Shown here: one piece after another, positions 35,863 to 44,779 of the stretch
How the letters are laid out: the number at the start of each line of letters is the position of its first letter
Numbering within the stretch: the stretch's first letter is position 1
Assembly (NCBI RefSeq): GCF_000718165.1
Contig: NZ_JOEY01000002.1
Coordinates: forward strand, 248,001 to 312,000
Reading direction: 5' to 3'
From: Streptomyces fulvoviolaceus
Lineage (GTDB): Bacteria > Actinomycetota > Actinomycetes > Streptomycetales > Streptomycetaceae
Length of the DNA stretch: 64,000 nucleotides
Notes under the pieces: generated by a model
What the model was told of the DNA's origin: nothing
What the model saw: the letters and a program-made list of their open reading frames with translations, nothing else
The model's database searches: none
Translations under genes and position numbers: made by a program

Positions 35863-36261
35863 CTAGGGCTCAGAGGTGACGGACAGGGCTGCGGCTTCAT
35901 GGATGGCGAGTTCTTCAGGGGTTCCGACGATGGCAGGTCCGCAGCCGGGAGGGAGGCGTTCGACCACCATCGTGACGGCCTGTTCCGGCGTTGCAGCTGG
36001 GCCCACGGACTCGCTGCGCAGGGGTCCGGAGACCCAGTATTCGCCTCTCGCCGCGGGCTGGATGTAGGGAATGTCCCACGTCCACCGCTGCCCTGTGCAG
36101 CGGCTGAAGTGCAGCTCTCCCATTCCCGTCCAGGGGAACAACTGGCGCAGGCGGGGTTCGGCGTAGGCCGCTTCGAGCAGTTCCGGGCGGACCCGCCCGT
36201 CCGCGCGAACCTTCTGCCAACCTGCTTCGACGAGGCCCTGGCTCGGGGGCGTTGTGTCCAT
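35863..36261 (-). CDS. DUF6193-like protein
   Basis: A 132-residue soluble protein containing the family signature LLEAAYAEPRLRQLFPWTGM and RWTWDIPYIQP. I recall this as the DUF6193 family, sometimes named a natural-product biosynthesis protein, but there is no biosynthetic cluster here. The start at ATG 36261 gives the MDTTPPSQGLVEAGW opening. It is in the run of poorly known minus-strand genes 35863-37491. Confidence 0.7.
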   Translation of the reverse strand: MDTTPPSQGLVEAGWQKVRADGRVRPELLEAAYAEPRLRQLFPWTGMGELHFSRCTGQRWTWDIPYIQPAARGEYWVSGPLRSESVGPAATPEQAVTMVVERLPPGCGPAIVGTPEELAIHEAAALSVTSEP

Positions 36262-36345
36262 AGCGACACATCATCCCCGTCGTTGGGCAGAACTGGTTCG
36301 GCCCGATCCGTCTGCCTTCCTCTCGCGTGGTGTCCCGCTGTCCGC

Positions 36346-36939
36346 TCAGTCGTCGAAGTGGAGCGCAGGCCGGGTCCAGAGAGTGAGGTCACTGCTGGTG
36401 GCGACCGCCAGGGTCAGGCCGGAGGGAGAGAACCCGGCTGCGCGGAGTTCTGAGTACTCGGAGTGGAAGATGTGCCACCACGTCCCTCCCGCCAGACCTT
36501 TGTGGGACCCTCCGTCGGCGGAGAGGATGACGCGGTCGTGGGGCCATTCGGGGCTGACGACATCCAGGGTCCAGCCGTCCGGTGTGGTGCTGTGCAGGCC
36601 GCCGCCGAAGAGCCCGGCGATGCGCACCGGGGCTCCTGCGATCGGGCCGAGCCCGGGGCAGGCGAGGTCCGGGTGGGCGTCGGGGGTGCTCGTTTCGGGG
36701 TCAGGATCCCGGTCGCGGGAGATCTTCTCGCCAGTGACCGCGTCGACGAGTCCATGGCCGTCGCTGGACACGACCATGACGAGGTCGTGACCGCTGTCGG
36801 GATGAACGGCGAATCCGATGCCAAGCAGACCCCCGATGGGGGTCCTGCGGTCCAGCACCGGCTGCCACGGCTCGGGAGCGGGCATGACGGTGGCGGCGAT
36901 GTAGCGCTCGCGCAGCTTCTGCTGGTACTCCGTGATCAA
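36346..36939 (-). CDS. Hypothetical protein with unusual TTG start
   Basis: A 197-residue soluble protein of unknown family (core VSSDGHGLVDAVTGEKISRD, and GLFGGGLHSTTPDGWTLDVV). No membrane or catalytic signature. I place the start at TTG 36939 because GAGGAGAC (36943-36950) is spaced well before it. An in-frame ATG lies far upstream (37047), but the extra 36 codons have no ribosome site and look non-coding. It may be a DUF6193-neighbour in a small operon with 35863. Confidence 0.55.
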   Translation of the reverse strand: MITEYQQKLRERYIAATVMPAPEPWQPVLDRRTPIGGLLGIGFAVHPDSGHDLVMVVSSDGHGLVDAVTGEKISRDRDPDPETSTPDAHPDLACPGLGPIAGAPVRIAGLFGGGLHSTTPDGWTLDVVSPEWPHDRVILSADGGSHKGLAGGTWWHIFHSEYSELRAAGFSPSGLTLAVATSSDLTLWTRPALHFDD

Positions 36940-36942
36940 CTC

Positions 36943-36950
36943 GTCTCCTC
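36943..36950 (-). promoter_or_regulatory. Ribosome site supporting TTG start of the 36346 gene
   Basis: On the minus strand GAGGAGAC precedes TTG (36939-36937) by about 5 nt. Confidence 0.55.
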
Positions 36951-37056
36951 GGTACGATCCGCGTCGAGGATCTCTCGCGCAGTGGCCCAAGTCGACTCGA
37001 ATTCCTGGCAGGTGATCTCGGCAACGCCGTCCGCTTTGCTCGGTCACACCTGACCG

Positions 37057-37491
37057 TCACGGATGCATCCGTGCCCCCTTCATCACCTTGTCCACCGCGT
37101 TCTTCGGCCCGTACACCGCGATCCCCACCAGGTCCAACTCCGCCGTCCCCACCGCCCGTACCGCCGCCCGGTTGTCGCGGTCGTTGCCCGTCGTGAACAG
37201 GTCGCTCGTGAAGAGCGCGCACGGCAGTGAGCGGGACAGCACGCGCGCGTGGGCCGTCGTCAGCGTCTCCTTCGTGCCCTCGAAGACCATTACCGGCTGG
37301 CGGAACATCGGCAGGTAGGGCACGCCGTCGGCGTCCTCGTACGGCTCGCCGATCACCTCGGGGACGGCCGTACCGAGGCCGCTCACGAGGAACGCGGTGA
37401 CGTTGAGTCGCTGCCAGGGCTCCAGGTCCTCCCTCAGCAGGACAGCGATCTTGGTGTCGAAACGGATGGGTTCAGTACTCGTGCTGCTCAT
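37057..37491 (-). CDS. DUF2000 family protein
   Basis: A 144-residue protein with the family core FDTKIAVLLREDLEPWQRLN and LSRSLPCALFTSDLFTTGNDRDNRA (two motifs, the second as CALFTSDLF). DUF2000 proteins resemble the peptidyl-tRNA hydrolase (PTH2) fold and are of unknown role. Divergent from the AraC gene at 37541, 49 bp apart, so the two may share regulation. Start ATG 37491. Confidence 0.82.
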   Translation of the reverse strand: MSSTSTEPIRFDTKIAVLLREDLEPWQRLNVTAFLVSGLGTAVPEVIGEPYEDADGVPYLPMFRQPVMVFEGTKETLTTAHARVLSRSLPCALFTSDLFTTGNDRDNRAAVRAVGTAELDLVGIAVYGPKNAVDKVMKGARMHP

Positions 37492-37540
37492 ACCCCGAGA
37501 CTGCCGACCGTCGTACGACACCGTCTTGTACGTTCTTTGC

Positions 37541-38368
37541 ATGGCGGCCAAAACAGCGTCCCGGCAGGAAGTCACCGCCTGGCGCCCCGCCGTCCCAGGC
37601 GTCGTCGAGGTCTTCCACGCCCACTTCACCGAGTACGCCTACCCGATGCACGTCCACGAGGCATGGACGCTGCTCATCGTGGACGACGGCGCCGTACGGT
37701 ACGACCTCGACCGGCATGAGCACGGCACGCCGGGCGACACCGTGTCGCTGTTGCCGCCGCACGTCCCGCACAACGGGTCGCCCGCCACCCCGGACGGCTT
37801 CCGCAAGAGGGTTCTGTACCTCGACGACACCCACCTCACCGACGACCTCATCGGGCCCGCCGTCGACGGCCCCGATCTGCGGGATCCCGTACTGCGGCTG
37901 CGGGTCGGGCAGTTGCACACGGCGCTCACCCGGCCCGGCGAAGAGCTGGAGGCGGAGAGCCGGCTGACGTTGATCGGCGACCGGGTGCGGGCGTTGCTGC
38001 GGCCTCGGCTCGACGCACAGCCCTCGCGCCCCGATCCCGCCCTCGCCCGCCGGCTGCGCGAACTCCTCGACGAACGCGTCGTCGAGGGGCTCTCGCTGGA
38101 GGCGGCAGCGGGGCTGGTGCAGGCCCATCCGGCCCATCTTGTACGGGCGTTCAGCGGGGCTTACGGGATCGCGCCGCACCAGTATCTGAACTCCCGGCGC
38201 GTCGACCGGGCCCGGCGGCTGCTGCTGGAGGGGCGGCCGCCGGGCGACGTGGCCGCGGCGACCGGATTCTTCGACCAGTCCCATCTCACGCGGCACTTCC
38301 GGAAGTTGGTGGGGGTCACTCCGGGACGCTATGCGCGGAAGCCGTCCGTGAAGCCGTCCGTCCGGTGA
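37541..38368 (+). CDS. AraC family regulator
   Basis: A 275-residue protein. A cupin effector domain (25-130) with HAHFTEYAYPMHVHEAW (His ligands) precedes the C-terminal double helix-turn-helix (about 165-265: VVEGLSLEAAAGLVQAHPAHLVRAF and GDVAAATGFFDQSHLTRHF, the second HTH signature). The ligand-binding fold suggests that it senses a small molecule and activates or represses the divergent DUF2000 gene. Start ATG 37541. The last residues (KPSVKPSVR) are a repeated tail. Confidence 0.88.
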   Translation: MAAKTASRQEVTAWRPAVPGVVEVFHAHFTEYAYPMHVHEAWTLLIVDDGAVRYDLDRHEHGTPGDTVSLLPPHVPHNGSPATPDGFRKRVLYLDDTHLTDDLIGPAVDGPDLRDPVLRLRVGQLHTALTRPGEELEAESRLTLIGDRVRALLRPRLDAQPSRPDPALARRLRELLDERVVEGLSLEAAAGLVQAHPAHLVRAFSGAYGIAPHQYLNSRRVDRARRLLLEGRPPGDVAAATGFFDQSHLTRHFRKLVGVTPGRYARKPSVKPSVR

Positions 38369-38407
38369 GCGGCGACGGGCGGTTGGCCGGGTTCGGCAAA
38401 CCCGCCG

Positions 38408-39655
38408 TCAGAACCAGTGCAGGCAGTGCGGGGAGCGTTCGGCGCGGAAGAGTGCGTCGGCGAGGGTGGCTGCGTCCGGGTTGTGGGCCCGGATGTGTCC
38501 GGCGCGCACGAGCGTGCTCGGGGCGGTGCCGCCGAGGTAGATCGAGCCCAGATCACTGACGTCCAGGGAAAGGTCGGGCTCCCGGTCCGTGGGGACGCAG
38601 TCGGCCTTGTTGTCCCGGACGGTGAGCAGGTAGCGGCCGTGCTCACCGAGGAACGGGTCGTCGACGTCGAGGACGAGCTCGCCGTCCGTGAACCAGCCGC
38701 GCGCGGTCAGCGCACGTGGCACGTCCAGCAGCCGCACCCATAGCCAGTCCATGTCGCCGCTCACCTCACCGGCGCGGAAGTCCGCGAGCTGCCAGCGCAG
38801 CGGGTGGTCGTGCGGGACGTGCTTGAACACGACCTTGGCGACCAGGTCGTGGCCCAGCACGAATCGGGCCAGGGCCGTGTACACGGCGTCGTCGGTGGCG
38901 ATGGTCTCGTCGACCGTCAGGGTTTCGGACTCGCCCATCGAGTAGCTGGCGTACCCGTCCGGGACGCCGTCGGCGTCACGATGGACGGCGACGTAGCGCG
39001 GCGCCGGAGAGATCGGGGGCTGCCCCGCGCCCACCGCCCACCAGCGGTGCGGCCGGGACAGCGCGCCGGGCTGTGCGCGGCGGTACCGGTCGTAGACCTC
39101 TTCCAGGATCTCGCCGCACTCGGCACGCCGCAGCACCTCGATCGTGCCCGTGCCCGTGCCCGTGTCCGAGCCGGTTGCCGGGGCGTCGGCCGTTCCGCGC
39201 GCCCGGGGAAGGGTGAGAGCGCCCCGGTGGCGCGGCACCGTCAGCTGGGCCGTGTAGGTCGCCGGTCCGTAGCCGAACCTGCGGTAGATCAGGGCCTCGG
39301 TGCACAGCAGTACGGAGAGGAACTCCCCTCGGGCCCGCACCTCGGTGAGCTGATGCCGCATCATCGCGCTGAGCACGCCTTGGCGTCTGTGCGAGGGCAG
39401 GACGCCGACGGCGGTCACCCCGGCGGCCGGGACGAGGGTCTCACCGGGCAGGGTGAGCTCGAAGGAATACGCGGCGGCGGTGCCGACGGGCCGCCCGTCC
39501 GCCGTCAGGGCGAGCAGGCCGCGGTCCATTTCGAGCGCCGCCCACCAGACCCCGCCGCCGCCCTCGTTCGGGGTTTCCGGGAAGCGCCCGAACGCGGCAT
39601 GAAGTGTGTCGACGAAGACGTCGAAGTCCTGGTCGGTCGTGGGACGGATCTCCAT
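38408..39655 (-). CDS. Eis-like GNAT acetyltransferase
   Basis: A 415-residue Eis-type protein with two GNAT domains and the SCP2-like C-terminal domain. Motifs: first GNAT VTAVGVLPSHRRQGVLSAMM (acetyl-CoA loop) and LLCTEALIYRRFGYGPATY; C-terminal DREPDLSLDVSDLGSIYLGG and ends HWF with a C-terminal carboxylate used in catalysis. Mycobacterial Eis acetylates aminoglycosides and other amines; substrates here are unknown. An upstream in-frame Met (39688) adds 11 residues; 39655 fits the family start MEIRPTTD. Confidence 0.88.
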   Translation of the reverse strand: MEIRPTTDQDFDVFVDTLHAAFGRFPETPNEGGGGVWWAALEMDRGLLALTADGRPVGTAAAYSFELTLPGETLVPAAGVTAVGVLPSHRRQGVLSAMMRHQLTEVRARGEFLSVLLCTEALIYRRFGYGPATYTAQLTVPRHRGALTLPRARGTADAPATGSDTGTGTGTIEVLRRAECGEILEEVYDRYRRAQPGALSRPHRWWAVGAGQPPISPAPRYVAVHRDADGVPDGYASYSMGESETLTVDETIATDDAVYTALARFVLGHDLVAKVVFKHVPHDHPLRWQLADFRAGEVSGDMDWLWVRLLDVPRALTARGWFTDGELVLDVDDPFLGEHGRYLLTVRDNKADCVPTDREPDLSLDVSDLGSIYLGGTAPSTLVRAGHIRAHNPDAATLADALFRAERSPHCLHWF

Positions 39656-39775
39656 TGCTGCCGCTGCCTCCCTGGATACCGGCACCACGACCCGTGGCGC
39701 CCCGCACAGTGCAGCGTTGACAGGTGGTCAGGTCAAACGAATTACGGCCGCTCACAGCACAACTCGGCCCCGGGG

Positions 39776-40276
39776 TCAGTCCTCCGACCGCCGCGTCAGA
39801 TGCGCGAACGCGTCCAGGTTCCGCGTCGGCTCGCCCCGGGACACCCGCCACTCGTACTCCTTGCGGATCGCGGAGGCGAAACCGAGTTCCAGGAGGGTGT
39901 TGAAGCTGCCGTCCGCCGCCTCCAGGACCTGGCCGAGCAGGCGGTCGATCTCGTCGGCGGTGACGGCGGCGAGGGGGAGCTTGCCGGCGACGTAGACGTC
40001 ACCGAGCCGGTCCACGGCGTAACTCACGCCGTAGAGCTTGAGGTTGCGCTCCAGGAGCCAGCGGTGGACGCCGGGTTCGTTCTCGTCGGGGTGGCGGATG
40101 ACGAAGGCGTTGAGGGAGAGGGAGTGACGGCCGACGAGGAGGGAGACGGTGGTCTTCAGCTTGCGGGTGCCGGGGAGCTGCACCACGTAATTGCCGGCCG
40201 CCGGGCTCTCCCACTCCAGCTCGGCGTCCTTCAGGACACCCTCGATGACCTGCGCTGCCTTCTGTGCGTCACCCAT
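39776..40276 (-). CDS. YbjN-domain protein
   Basis: A 166-residue YbjN (type III secretion-chaperone-like fold) protein with [26 protein letters not shown], typical of actinobacterial members. Proposed chaperone/sensor role. Its start overlaps the mshA stop by 8 bp, so it is coupled to mshA, as in S. coelicolor (as I recall). Confidence 0.85.
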   Translation of the reverse strand: MGDAQKAAQVIEGVLKDAELEWESPAAGNYVVQLPGTRKLKTTVSLLVGRHSLSLNAFVIRHPDENEPGVHRWLLERNLKLYGVSYAVDRLGDVYVAGKLPLAAVTADEIDRLLGQVLEAADGSFNTLLELGFASAIRKEYEWRVSRGEPTRNLDAFAHLTRRSED

Positions 40277-41606
40277 GGTGGGAGCGTACGCGACGCCGGT
40301 ACGCCTGGGCCGCGGCCGTGTAGACGTCCGCCGTCGCGGCGGCCGCGGTGTCCCAGCCGAAGGACTGGGCGTGCCGGGCGGCGGCCTCGCCCATGCGGGG
40401 CGTGAGCGTGGGTTCGTCGGCGAAGTCGCGCAGCACGCGCGCGTAGGCGGCGGGATCGTGCCCTCGTACGAGGAATCCGGTACGGCCGTCCCGCACCGCC
40501 ACCGGAAGGCCGCCCACCGCCGCCGCGAGCACCGGGGTGCCGGCCGCCTGGGCCTCTATGGCGACCAGGCCGAAGGACTCGCTGTAGGAGGGCATGACCA
40601 GCACGGACGCGGCCCGGAACCAGTCGGCGAGCTGCTCCTGGCCGACGGGCGGGTGGAACCGTACGGCATCCGCGATGCCGAGCCGTGAGGCCAGCTTCTG
40701 CAGGCCCTCGGGCTTGGCGAGGCCGCTGCCGCTGAGGCCGCCGACGACCGGGACGAGGAGGCGGGAGCGCAGCTCGGGGCGCTCGTCGAGCAGCACCGCC
40801 ACCGCGCGGAGGAGAATGTCCGGGGCCTTCAGGGGCTGGATGCGGCCCGCGAAGAGCGGGATCAGGGCGTCTTGCGGGAGGCCCAGGCGGGCTCGGGCCG
40901 CGGCCCGGCCGTCCGCCGGGCGGAAGCGGTCGAGGTTCACTCCGGGGTGCACCACGGCGACCTTGGCGGGGTCGGCGGCGTAGTGCCGTACGAGTTCCTC
41001 GCGCTCATCGGCGGTGTTCGCGATGAGGCGGTCGGCGGCGGCGACGATCTGGGTCTCGCCGATGACGCGGGCGGCGGGCTCGGGGGTGTCACCGTCGGCG
41101 AGGTTGGCGTTCTTGACCTTGGCCATGGTGTGCATGGCGTGTACGAGGGGGGCGCCCCAGCGCTGGGCGGCGAGCCAGCCGACGTGGCCGGAGAGCCAGT
41201 AGTGCGAGTGGACGAGGTCGTAGTAGCCGGGCCGGTGACCGGCCCAGGCCTGCATCACGCCGTGTGTGAAGGCGCAGAGCTGGGCGGGGAGGTCCTCCTT
41301 GTTGAGGCCCTCGTAGGGGCCGGCGTCGATGTGCCGGACGAGGACGCCGGGCGCGAGTTCGACGGTCGGGGGGAGGCCGCCGGTCGTCGCGCGCGTGAAG
41401 ATCTCGACCTCGATGTTGATCGCGGCGAGGCGCTGCGCGAGCTCCACGATGTAGACGTTCATGCCGCCGGCGTCGCCGGTGCCCGGCTGGTGGAGCGGTG
41501 AGGTGTGCACGGAGAGCATGGCGACGCGGCGGGGGCGGCGATGCAGCCTGAGCCGCGGGGGCGTTGCCTGGGAGCGACGCCCGAGCCTGCTGACGTACTG
41601 GCTCAC
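40269..41606 (-). CDS. mshA: D-inositol-3-phosphate glycosyltransferase MshA
   Basis: A 445-residue GT-B (GT4) retaining glycosyltransferase that starts mycothiol synthesis by linking GlcNAc to inositol-3-phosphate. It shows [22 protein letters not shown] (split: [11 protein letters not shown] and AGGMNVYI), [22 protein letters not shown], then [12 protein letters not shown] and the donor-site EX7E motif [23 protein letters not shown] start at 41606 is decided by AAGGAGG 8 nt upstream; earlier in-frame sequence is not conserved-looking. Cotranscribed with the YbjN gene. Confidence 0.95.
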   Translation of the reverse strand: MSQYVSRLGRRSQATPPRLRLHRRPRRVAMLSVHTSPLHQPGTGDAGGMNVYIVELAQRLAAINIEVEIFTRATTGGLPPTVELAPGVLVRHIDAGPYEGLNKEDLPAQLCAFTHGVMQAWAGHRPGYYDLVHSHYWLSGHVGWLAAQRWGAPLVHAMHTMAKVKNANLADGDTPEPAARVIGETQIVAAADRLIANTADEREELVRHYAADPAKVAVVHPGVNLDRFRPADGRAAARARLGLPQDALIPLFAGRIQPLKAPDILLRAVAVLLDERPELRSRLLVPVVGGLSGSGLAKPEGLQKLASRLGIADAVRFHPPVGQEQLADWFRAASVLVMPSYSESFGLVAIEAQAAGTPVLAAAVGGLPVAVRDGRTGFLVRGHDPAAYARVLRDFADEPTLTPRMGEAAARHAQSFGWDTAAAATADVYTAAAQAYRRRVRSHHG

Positions 41607-41614
41607 GTCGCGTT

Positions 41615-41621
41615 CCTCCTT
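41615..41621 (-). promoter_or_regulatory. Consensus ribosome site deciding the mshA GTG start
   Basis: On the minus strand AAGGAGG lies 8 nt before GTG (41606-41604). Confidence 0.8.
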
Positions 41622-41808
41622 GCAGCGGGCATGCCGGACGGAGGATGTAGAGCGCCCTCCAAGGGGGTGCAACGCCGGAGGGAGGGGTTCCCATTCCGGG
41701 GGCGGCGATTTTTGCCGAGGCATTACCGGGGGTCGCTCAACTGTTCGGGGTTCGGGTGCGTCGGGAATTCGGTGGGCGGCGGGGCTGGGCGTTCCTAGGA
41801 TCACGGGC

Positions 41809-42219
41809 ATGACAGGCACCGAGGAGATCGTGGAGTGGCTGCCCTGCCCGTGCTGCGGCCACCGGACGCTGGGCGAGCTGTGGGCATACGAGATCTGCCC
41901 TGTCTGCTACTGGGAGGAGGACTCCACCCAGCTCCGCTACCCCTGGTGCGGCTTCGGCCCCAACCACGGCCTGAACCTGTTCGAGGCGCAGGCCAACTTC
42001 CGGCGGATCGGCGCGGTCACCGAGGACATGAAGCGCTACGTCCGTCCGCCCAGGGCCGACGAGCCGCTGGACCCCGGCTTCCGCCCCGCCGACCCGGCGC
42101 TGGACCCCTTCGAGGAACGGTTCACCGACACGCCGTATCCGGACGACCTCACGGGCCTGTACTACTGGCGGCCCGCTTACTGGCGCCGGACGGCACGATC
42201 CAGCCCGTCCGGCGTGTGA
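41809..42219 (+). CDS. CPCC-type cysteine-rich protein
   Basis: A 136-residue protein with the CPCC signature [28 protein letters not shown]. The two CxxC groups (PCPCC and CPVC) form a zinc-ribbon-like site. The family is found widely in bacteria and is uncharacterised. The last residues (SSPSGV, 42199-42219) coincide with a Streptomyces repeat sequence (CAGCCCGTCCGGCGTGTGA), so the natural C-terminus was extended or replaced by repeat DNA. Confidence 0.85.
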   Translation: MTGTEEIVEWLPCPCCGHRTLGELWAYEICPVCYWEEDSTQLRYPWCGFGPNHGLNLFEAQANFRRIGAVTEDMKRYVRPPRADEPLDPGFRPADPALDPFEERFTDTPYPDDLTGLYYWRPAYWRRTARSSPSGV

Positions 42220-42228
42220 TGTTTTCGC

Positions 42229-42405
42229 CCCCGCCGCCCCTTCCCGTCCCATCCTTCTGGGGCTCCGCCCCAGACCCCGCTCCTCAAACGCCGGAGGGGC
42301 TGAGTTTTTCAGCCCGTCCGGCGTTTGAGGACGAGGCCCCTTCAGGGCCGAAGCGGGGGTCTGGGGGCGCAGCCCCCAGGGACGGGACGGGTAGGGGCGG
42401 CGGGG
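42229..42405. repeat. Long imperfect inverted repeat downstream of CPCC gene
   Basis: About 177 bp with outer arms CCCCGCCGCCCCTTCCCGTC and, at the far end, GACGGGTAGGGGCGGCGGGG (reverse-complementary with one mismatch). Inner copies carry TCCGGCGTTTGAGGA and CTCAAACGCCGGA, and GGGGCTCCGCCCC / GGGGGCGCAGCCCCC. It can form a branched hairpin between the CPCC gene and the methyltransferase. I know the inner motif as a high-copy Streptomyces intergenic repeat. Confidence 0.85.
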
Positions 42406-42419
42406 ATACCCTCGTACCC

Positions 42420-43214
42420 ATGACAGCCCGCGCAGCGCCCCGCCCCCTGGGGACGGTCACGCGCGGGACCACCAACCCCAACCGGCTGCGCCGCATGGAC
42501 CGCTGGATCGCGGCCACGCACGGTGCCGAGCTACGGCGCGCGACCGATCCGGTCGCCGTCGACCTTGGCTACGGCGCCGCCCCGTGGACAGCCGTAGAGC
42601 TGCTCAGCCGGCTCCGCGAGGAGGCACCACACGCGCGCGTGGTCGGCGTCGAGATCGAACCGGCCCGGGTCGCGGCCGCGAAACCGTACGAGCGGGACGG
42701 GCTCGTCTTCCGGCACGGCGGGTTCGAGATCCCGGTCGCCGAGCGTCCGCTGCTGATTCGCGCAGCCAATGTGCTGCGGCAGTACGACGAGGCCGAGGTC
42801 GCCGCCGTATGGGCACGGCTGTGCGCGCGGCTCGCACCGACCGGGCTCCTCGTCGAGGGGACCTGCGACGAGATCGGGCGCCGGCACGTCTGGGTCGCGC
42901 TCGGGCCCGAGGGCCCGCGGACGGTCACCTTCGCGGCCCGGCTGGGCTCGTTGGAGCGGCCCTCGGACCTCGCCGAGCGCCTGCCGAAGGCGCTGATCCA
43001 CCGCAACGTCCCCGGCGAACCGGTGCATGCCTTCCTGCGCGACTTCGACCGCGCCTGGGCGGCCGCCGCGCCCTACGCCTCGTACGGCGCCCGGCAGCGG
43101 TGGATCCGGGCGGTGCGGGACCTGACGGCCCACTGGCCGGTGGCCGACGGGCCGGGGCGGTGGCGGCAGGGTGAAGTGACGGTGGCGTGGGAGGCGTTGG
43201 CACCGCGCGGGTGA
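42420..43214 (+). CDS. Class I SAM-dependent methyltransferase
   Basis: A 264-residue protein with SAM-binding motif I DPVAVDLGYGAAPWTAVELL, where the acidic Asp and GYGAAP replace the GxGxG loop, motif II VVGVEIEPARVAAA, and a later acceptor-site-like GLLVEGTCDEIGRRHVW. No target-recognition domain visible; substrate unknown. ATG at 42420 lies only 15 bp after the repeat element. Confidence 0.75.
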   Translation: MTARAAPRPLGTVTRGTTNPNRLRRMDRWIAATHGAELRRATDPVAVDLGYGAAPWTAVELLSRLREEAPHARVVGVEIEPARVAAAKPYERDGLVFRHGGFEIPVAERPLLIRAANVLRQYDEAEVAAVWARLCARLAPTGLLVEGTCDEIGRRHVWVALGPEGPRTVTFAARLGSLERPSDLAERLPKALIHRNVPGEPVHAFLRDFDRAWAAAAPYASYGARQRWIRAVRDLTAHWPVADGPGRWRQGEVTVAWEALAPRG

Positions 43215-43408
43215 CTCTTCCCCTGAATCTCCCCGGGGCTGACCTGCGGGGAACGATCTCCGTGAGTCGTTCGTCACAAAGGCGGGGAGATCTTCATGCG
43301 GGGGCGGAAAGGGGGGAAGCACTAGGTCTGTCGCTTTGCGCCGCTCCGTGGCACGATCCCCCGAGCACCGTAAGTTACTGACGGTAAATCAGATATGGGG
43401 GCAGGGGT

Positions 43409-44503
43409 ATGGGAACGGGCAAGCGCGGTCTGCTCGCGACGGCCGTGACCGTGGTCGGCGCAGTCACGGTACTGACCGCACCCGGCGCGGCGTTCGCGTC
43501 CGCGAGAACCCCCACACCGACCCCCTCCGCTTCCGCCTCTTCTTCCGCCTCCTCGACTCCCGTGACGAACAAGGACCTTGAGGCCGTACGCGAGAAGCTC
43601 GCCACGCTCTACCACGACGCGGCCGTCGCCACCGACGCCTACAACGCCGCCGAGGAGAAGGCCGAGAAGCAGTCCGCCGAGATCGTCGAGCTGGCCGGGA
43701 AGATCGTCAAGGGTCAGGAGAAACTGGACGAGTTGAAGGACCGCGCGGGCGCCGCGGCCGCCGCCCAGTACCGCGGTGGCGGGCTGCCGGACGAGGCCCA
43801 TCTGCTGCTCGGCAACGACCCGCAGGACTTCCTCGACGACACCGGCCGGCTGCTCCAGGGCCAGCGCGCCACCAAGGGCCTGCTCGCGGAAATGGCCCGC
43901 ACCCAGCAGGACTTGAAGCAGTACGCCGCGGACGCCTCCACCCAGTGGAAGAAGCTGGAGGCGGGCCGCGAGGCGAAGGCGGCCGCCAAGAAGAAGATCA
44001 AGAAGCAGATCGCGGCGGCCGAGCAACTCGAGTCCCAGCTGGAGAAGGAGGAGAAGGAGCGCCTCGCCGAACTGGAGGAACAGGCCGCCCACCAGGCCCA
44101 GACCGCCTGGCTGGACTCCGGGATCCTCGACGAGATCGACGCCACCGCGTCCGAACAGGGCAAGCAGGCCGTCGAGTACGCGACCGCGCAGATCGGCAAG
44201 CCGTACGTATGGGGCGCCGAGGGCCCGAACTCGTACGACTGCTCCGGCCTGACCTCACAGGCCTGGGCGAGCGCCGGCCGGCCCATCCCGCGCACCTCGC
44301 AGCAGCAGTGGCAGCAGCTGACCCGCGTCGACGTGCAGGACATGCGGCCCGGCGACCTGATCATCTACTTCGACGACGCGAGCCATGTCGGGATGTACCT
44401 GGGCGACGGCGCGATCGTGCACGCCCCGCGGCCCGGGCGGACGGTGACGATCGCCGGGGCGGGGTCGATGCCGATCCTCGCGGTGGTCAGGCCGGATGCG
44501 TGA
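43409..44503 (+). CDS. Secreted NlpC/P60 peptidoglycan endopeptidase
   Basis: A 364-residue cell-wall hydrolase. Signal peptide 1-30 ends PGAAFA; residues 55-230 are a long coiled-coil (repeated A/E/K heptads), as in the Streptomyces RipA-like enzymes. The NlpC/P60 domain (250-364) has the catalytic Cys278 in YDCSGLTSQAWASAG, His326 in DASHVGMYLGDG and His338. It cleaves D-Glu-mDAP (LL-DAP in Streptomyces) linkages. ATG 43409 follows GGGGGCAGGGGT. Confidence 0.9.
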   Translation: MGTGKRGLLATAVTVVGAVTVLTAPGAAFASARTPTPTPSASASSSASSTPVTNKDLEAVREKLATLYHDAAVATDAYNAAEEKAEKQSAEIVELAGKIVKGQEKLDELKDRAGAAAAAQYRGGGLPDEAHLLLGNDPQDFLDDTGRLLQGQRATKGLLAEMARTQQDLKQYAADASTQWKKLEAGREAKAAAKKKIKKQIAAAEQLESQLEKEEKERLAELEEQAAHQAQTAWLDSGILDEIDATASEQGKQAVEYATAQIGKPYVWGAEGPNSYDCSGLTSQAWASAGRPIPRTSQQQWQQLTRVDVQDMRPGDLIIYFDDASHVGMYLGDGAIVHAPRPGRTVTIAGAGSMPILAVVRPDA

Positions 44504-44779
44504 TCCCGGACAATTGCCGCGGAGCGCGTGACCCCGCTCATGTGACCCACCGCACGCGGACCCGGCATCAAACCCCCGCCGGAAGTGACGTTCGTCATCC
44601 CGTCCCACCCCCCGACCTGTCCAACTGCGTTACGGATCGCGGCATATGACAGCGGCCAGCCTCCAAGCGGCGTGTCTCACACCATTCCTCTAGGGGACGC
44701 TTACCCGCTATGGTCCCCGTCGGTGGATCGAGGTCCCTCGCCCCGCCGTGCCCTCGGGGGGAGGGAAGGAACCAAGACG

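Noticed and set aside
43215..43408. Possible c-di-AMP (ydaO) riboswitch before the NlpC/P60 gene
   Set aside because: Wall hydrolases in Streptomyces often have this leader, but I could not match its conserved segments here. A GGAAC with a later GTC resembles a SigE promoter, but not strongly enough to annotate.
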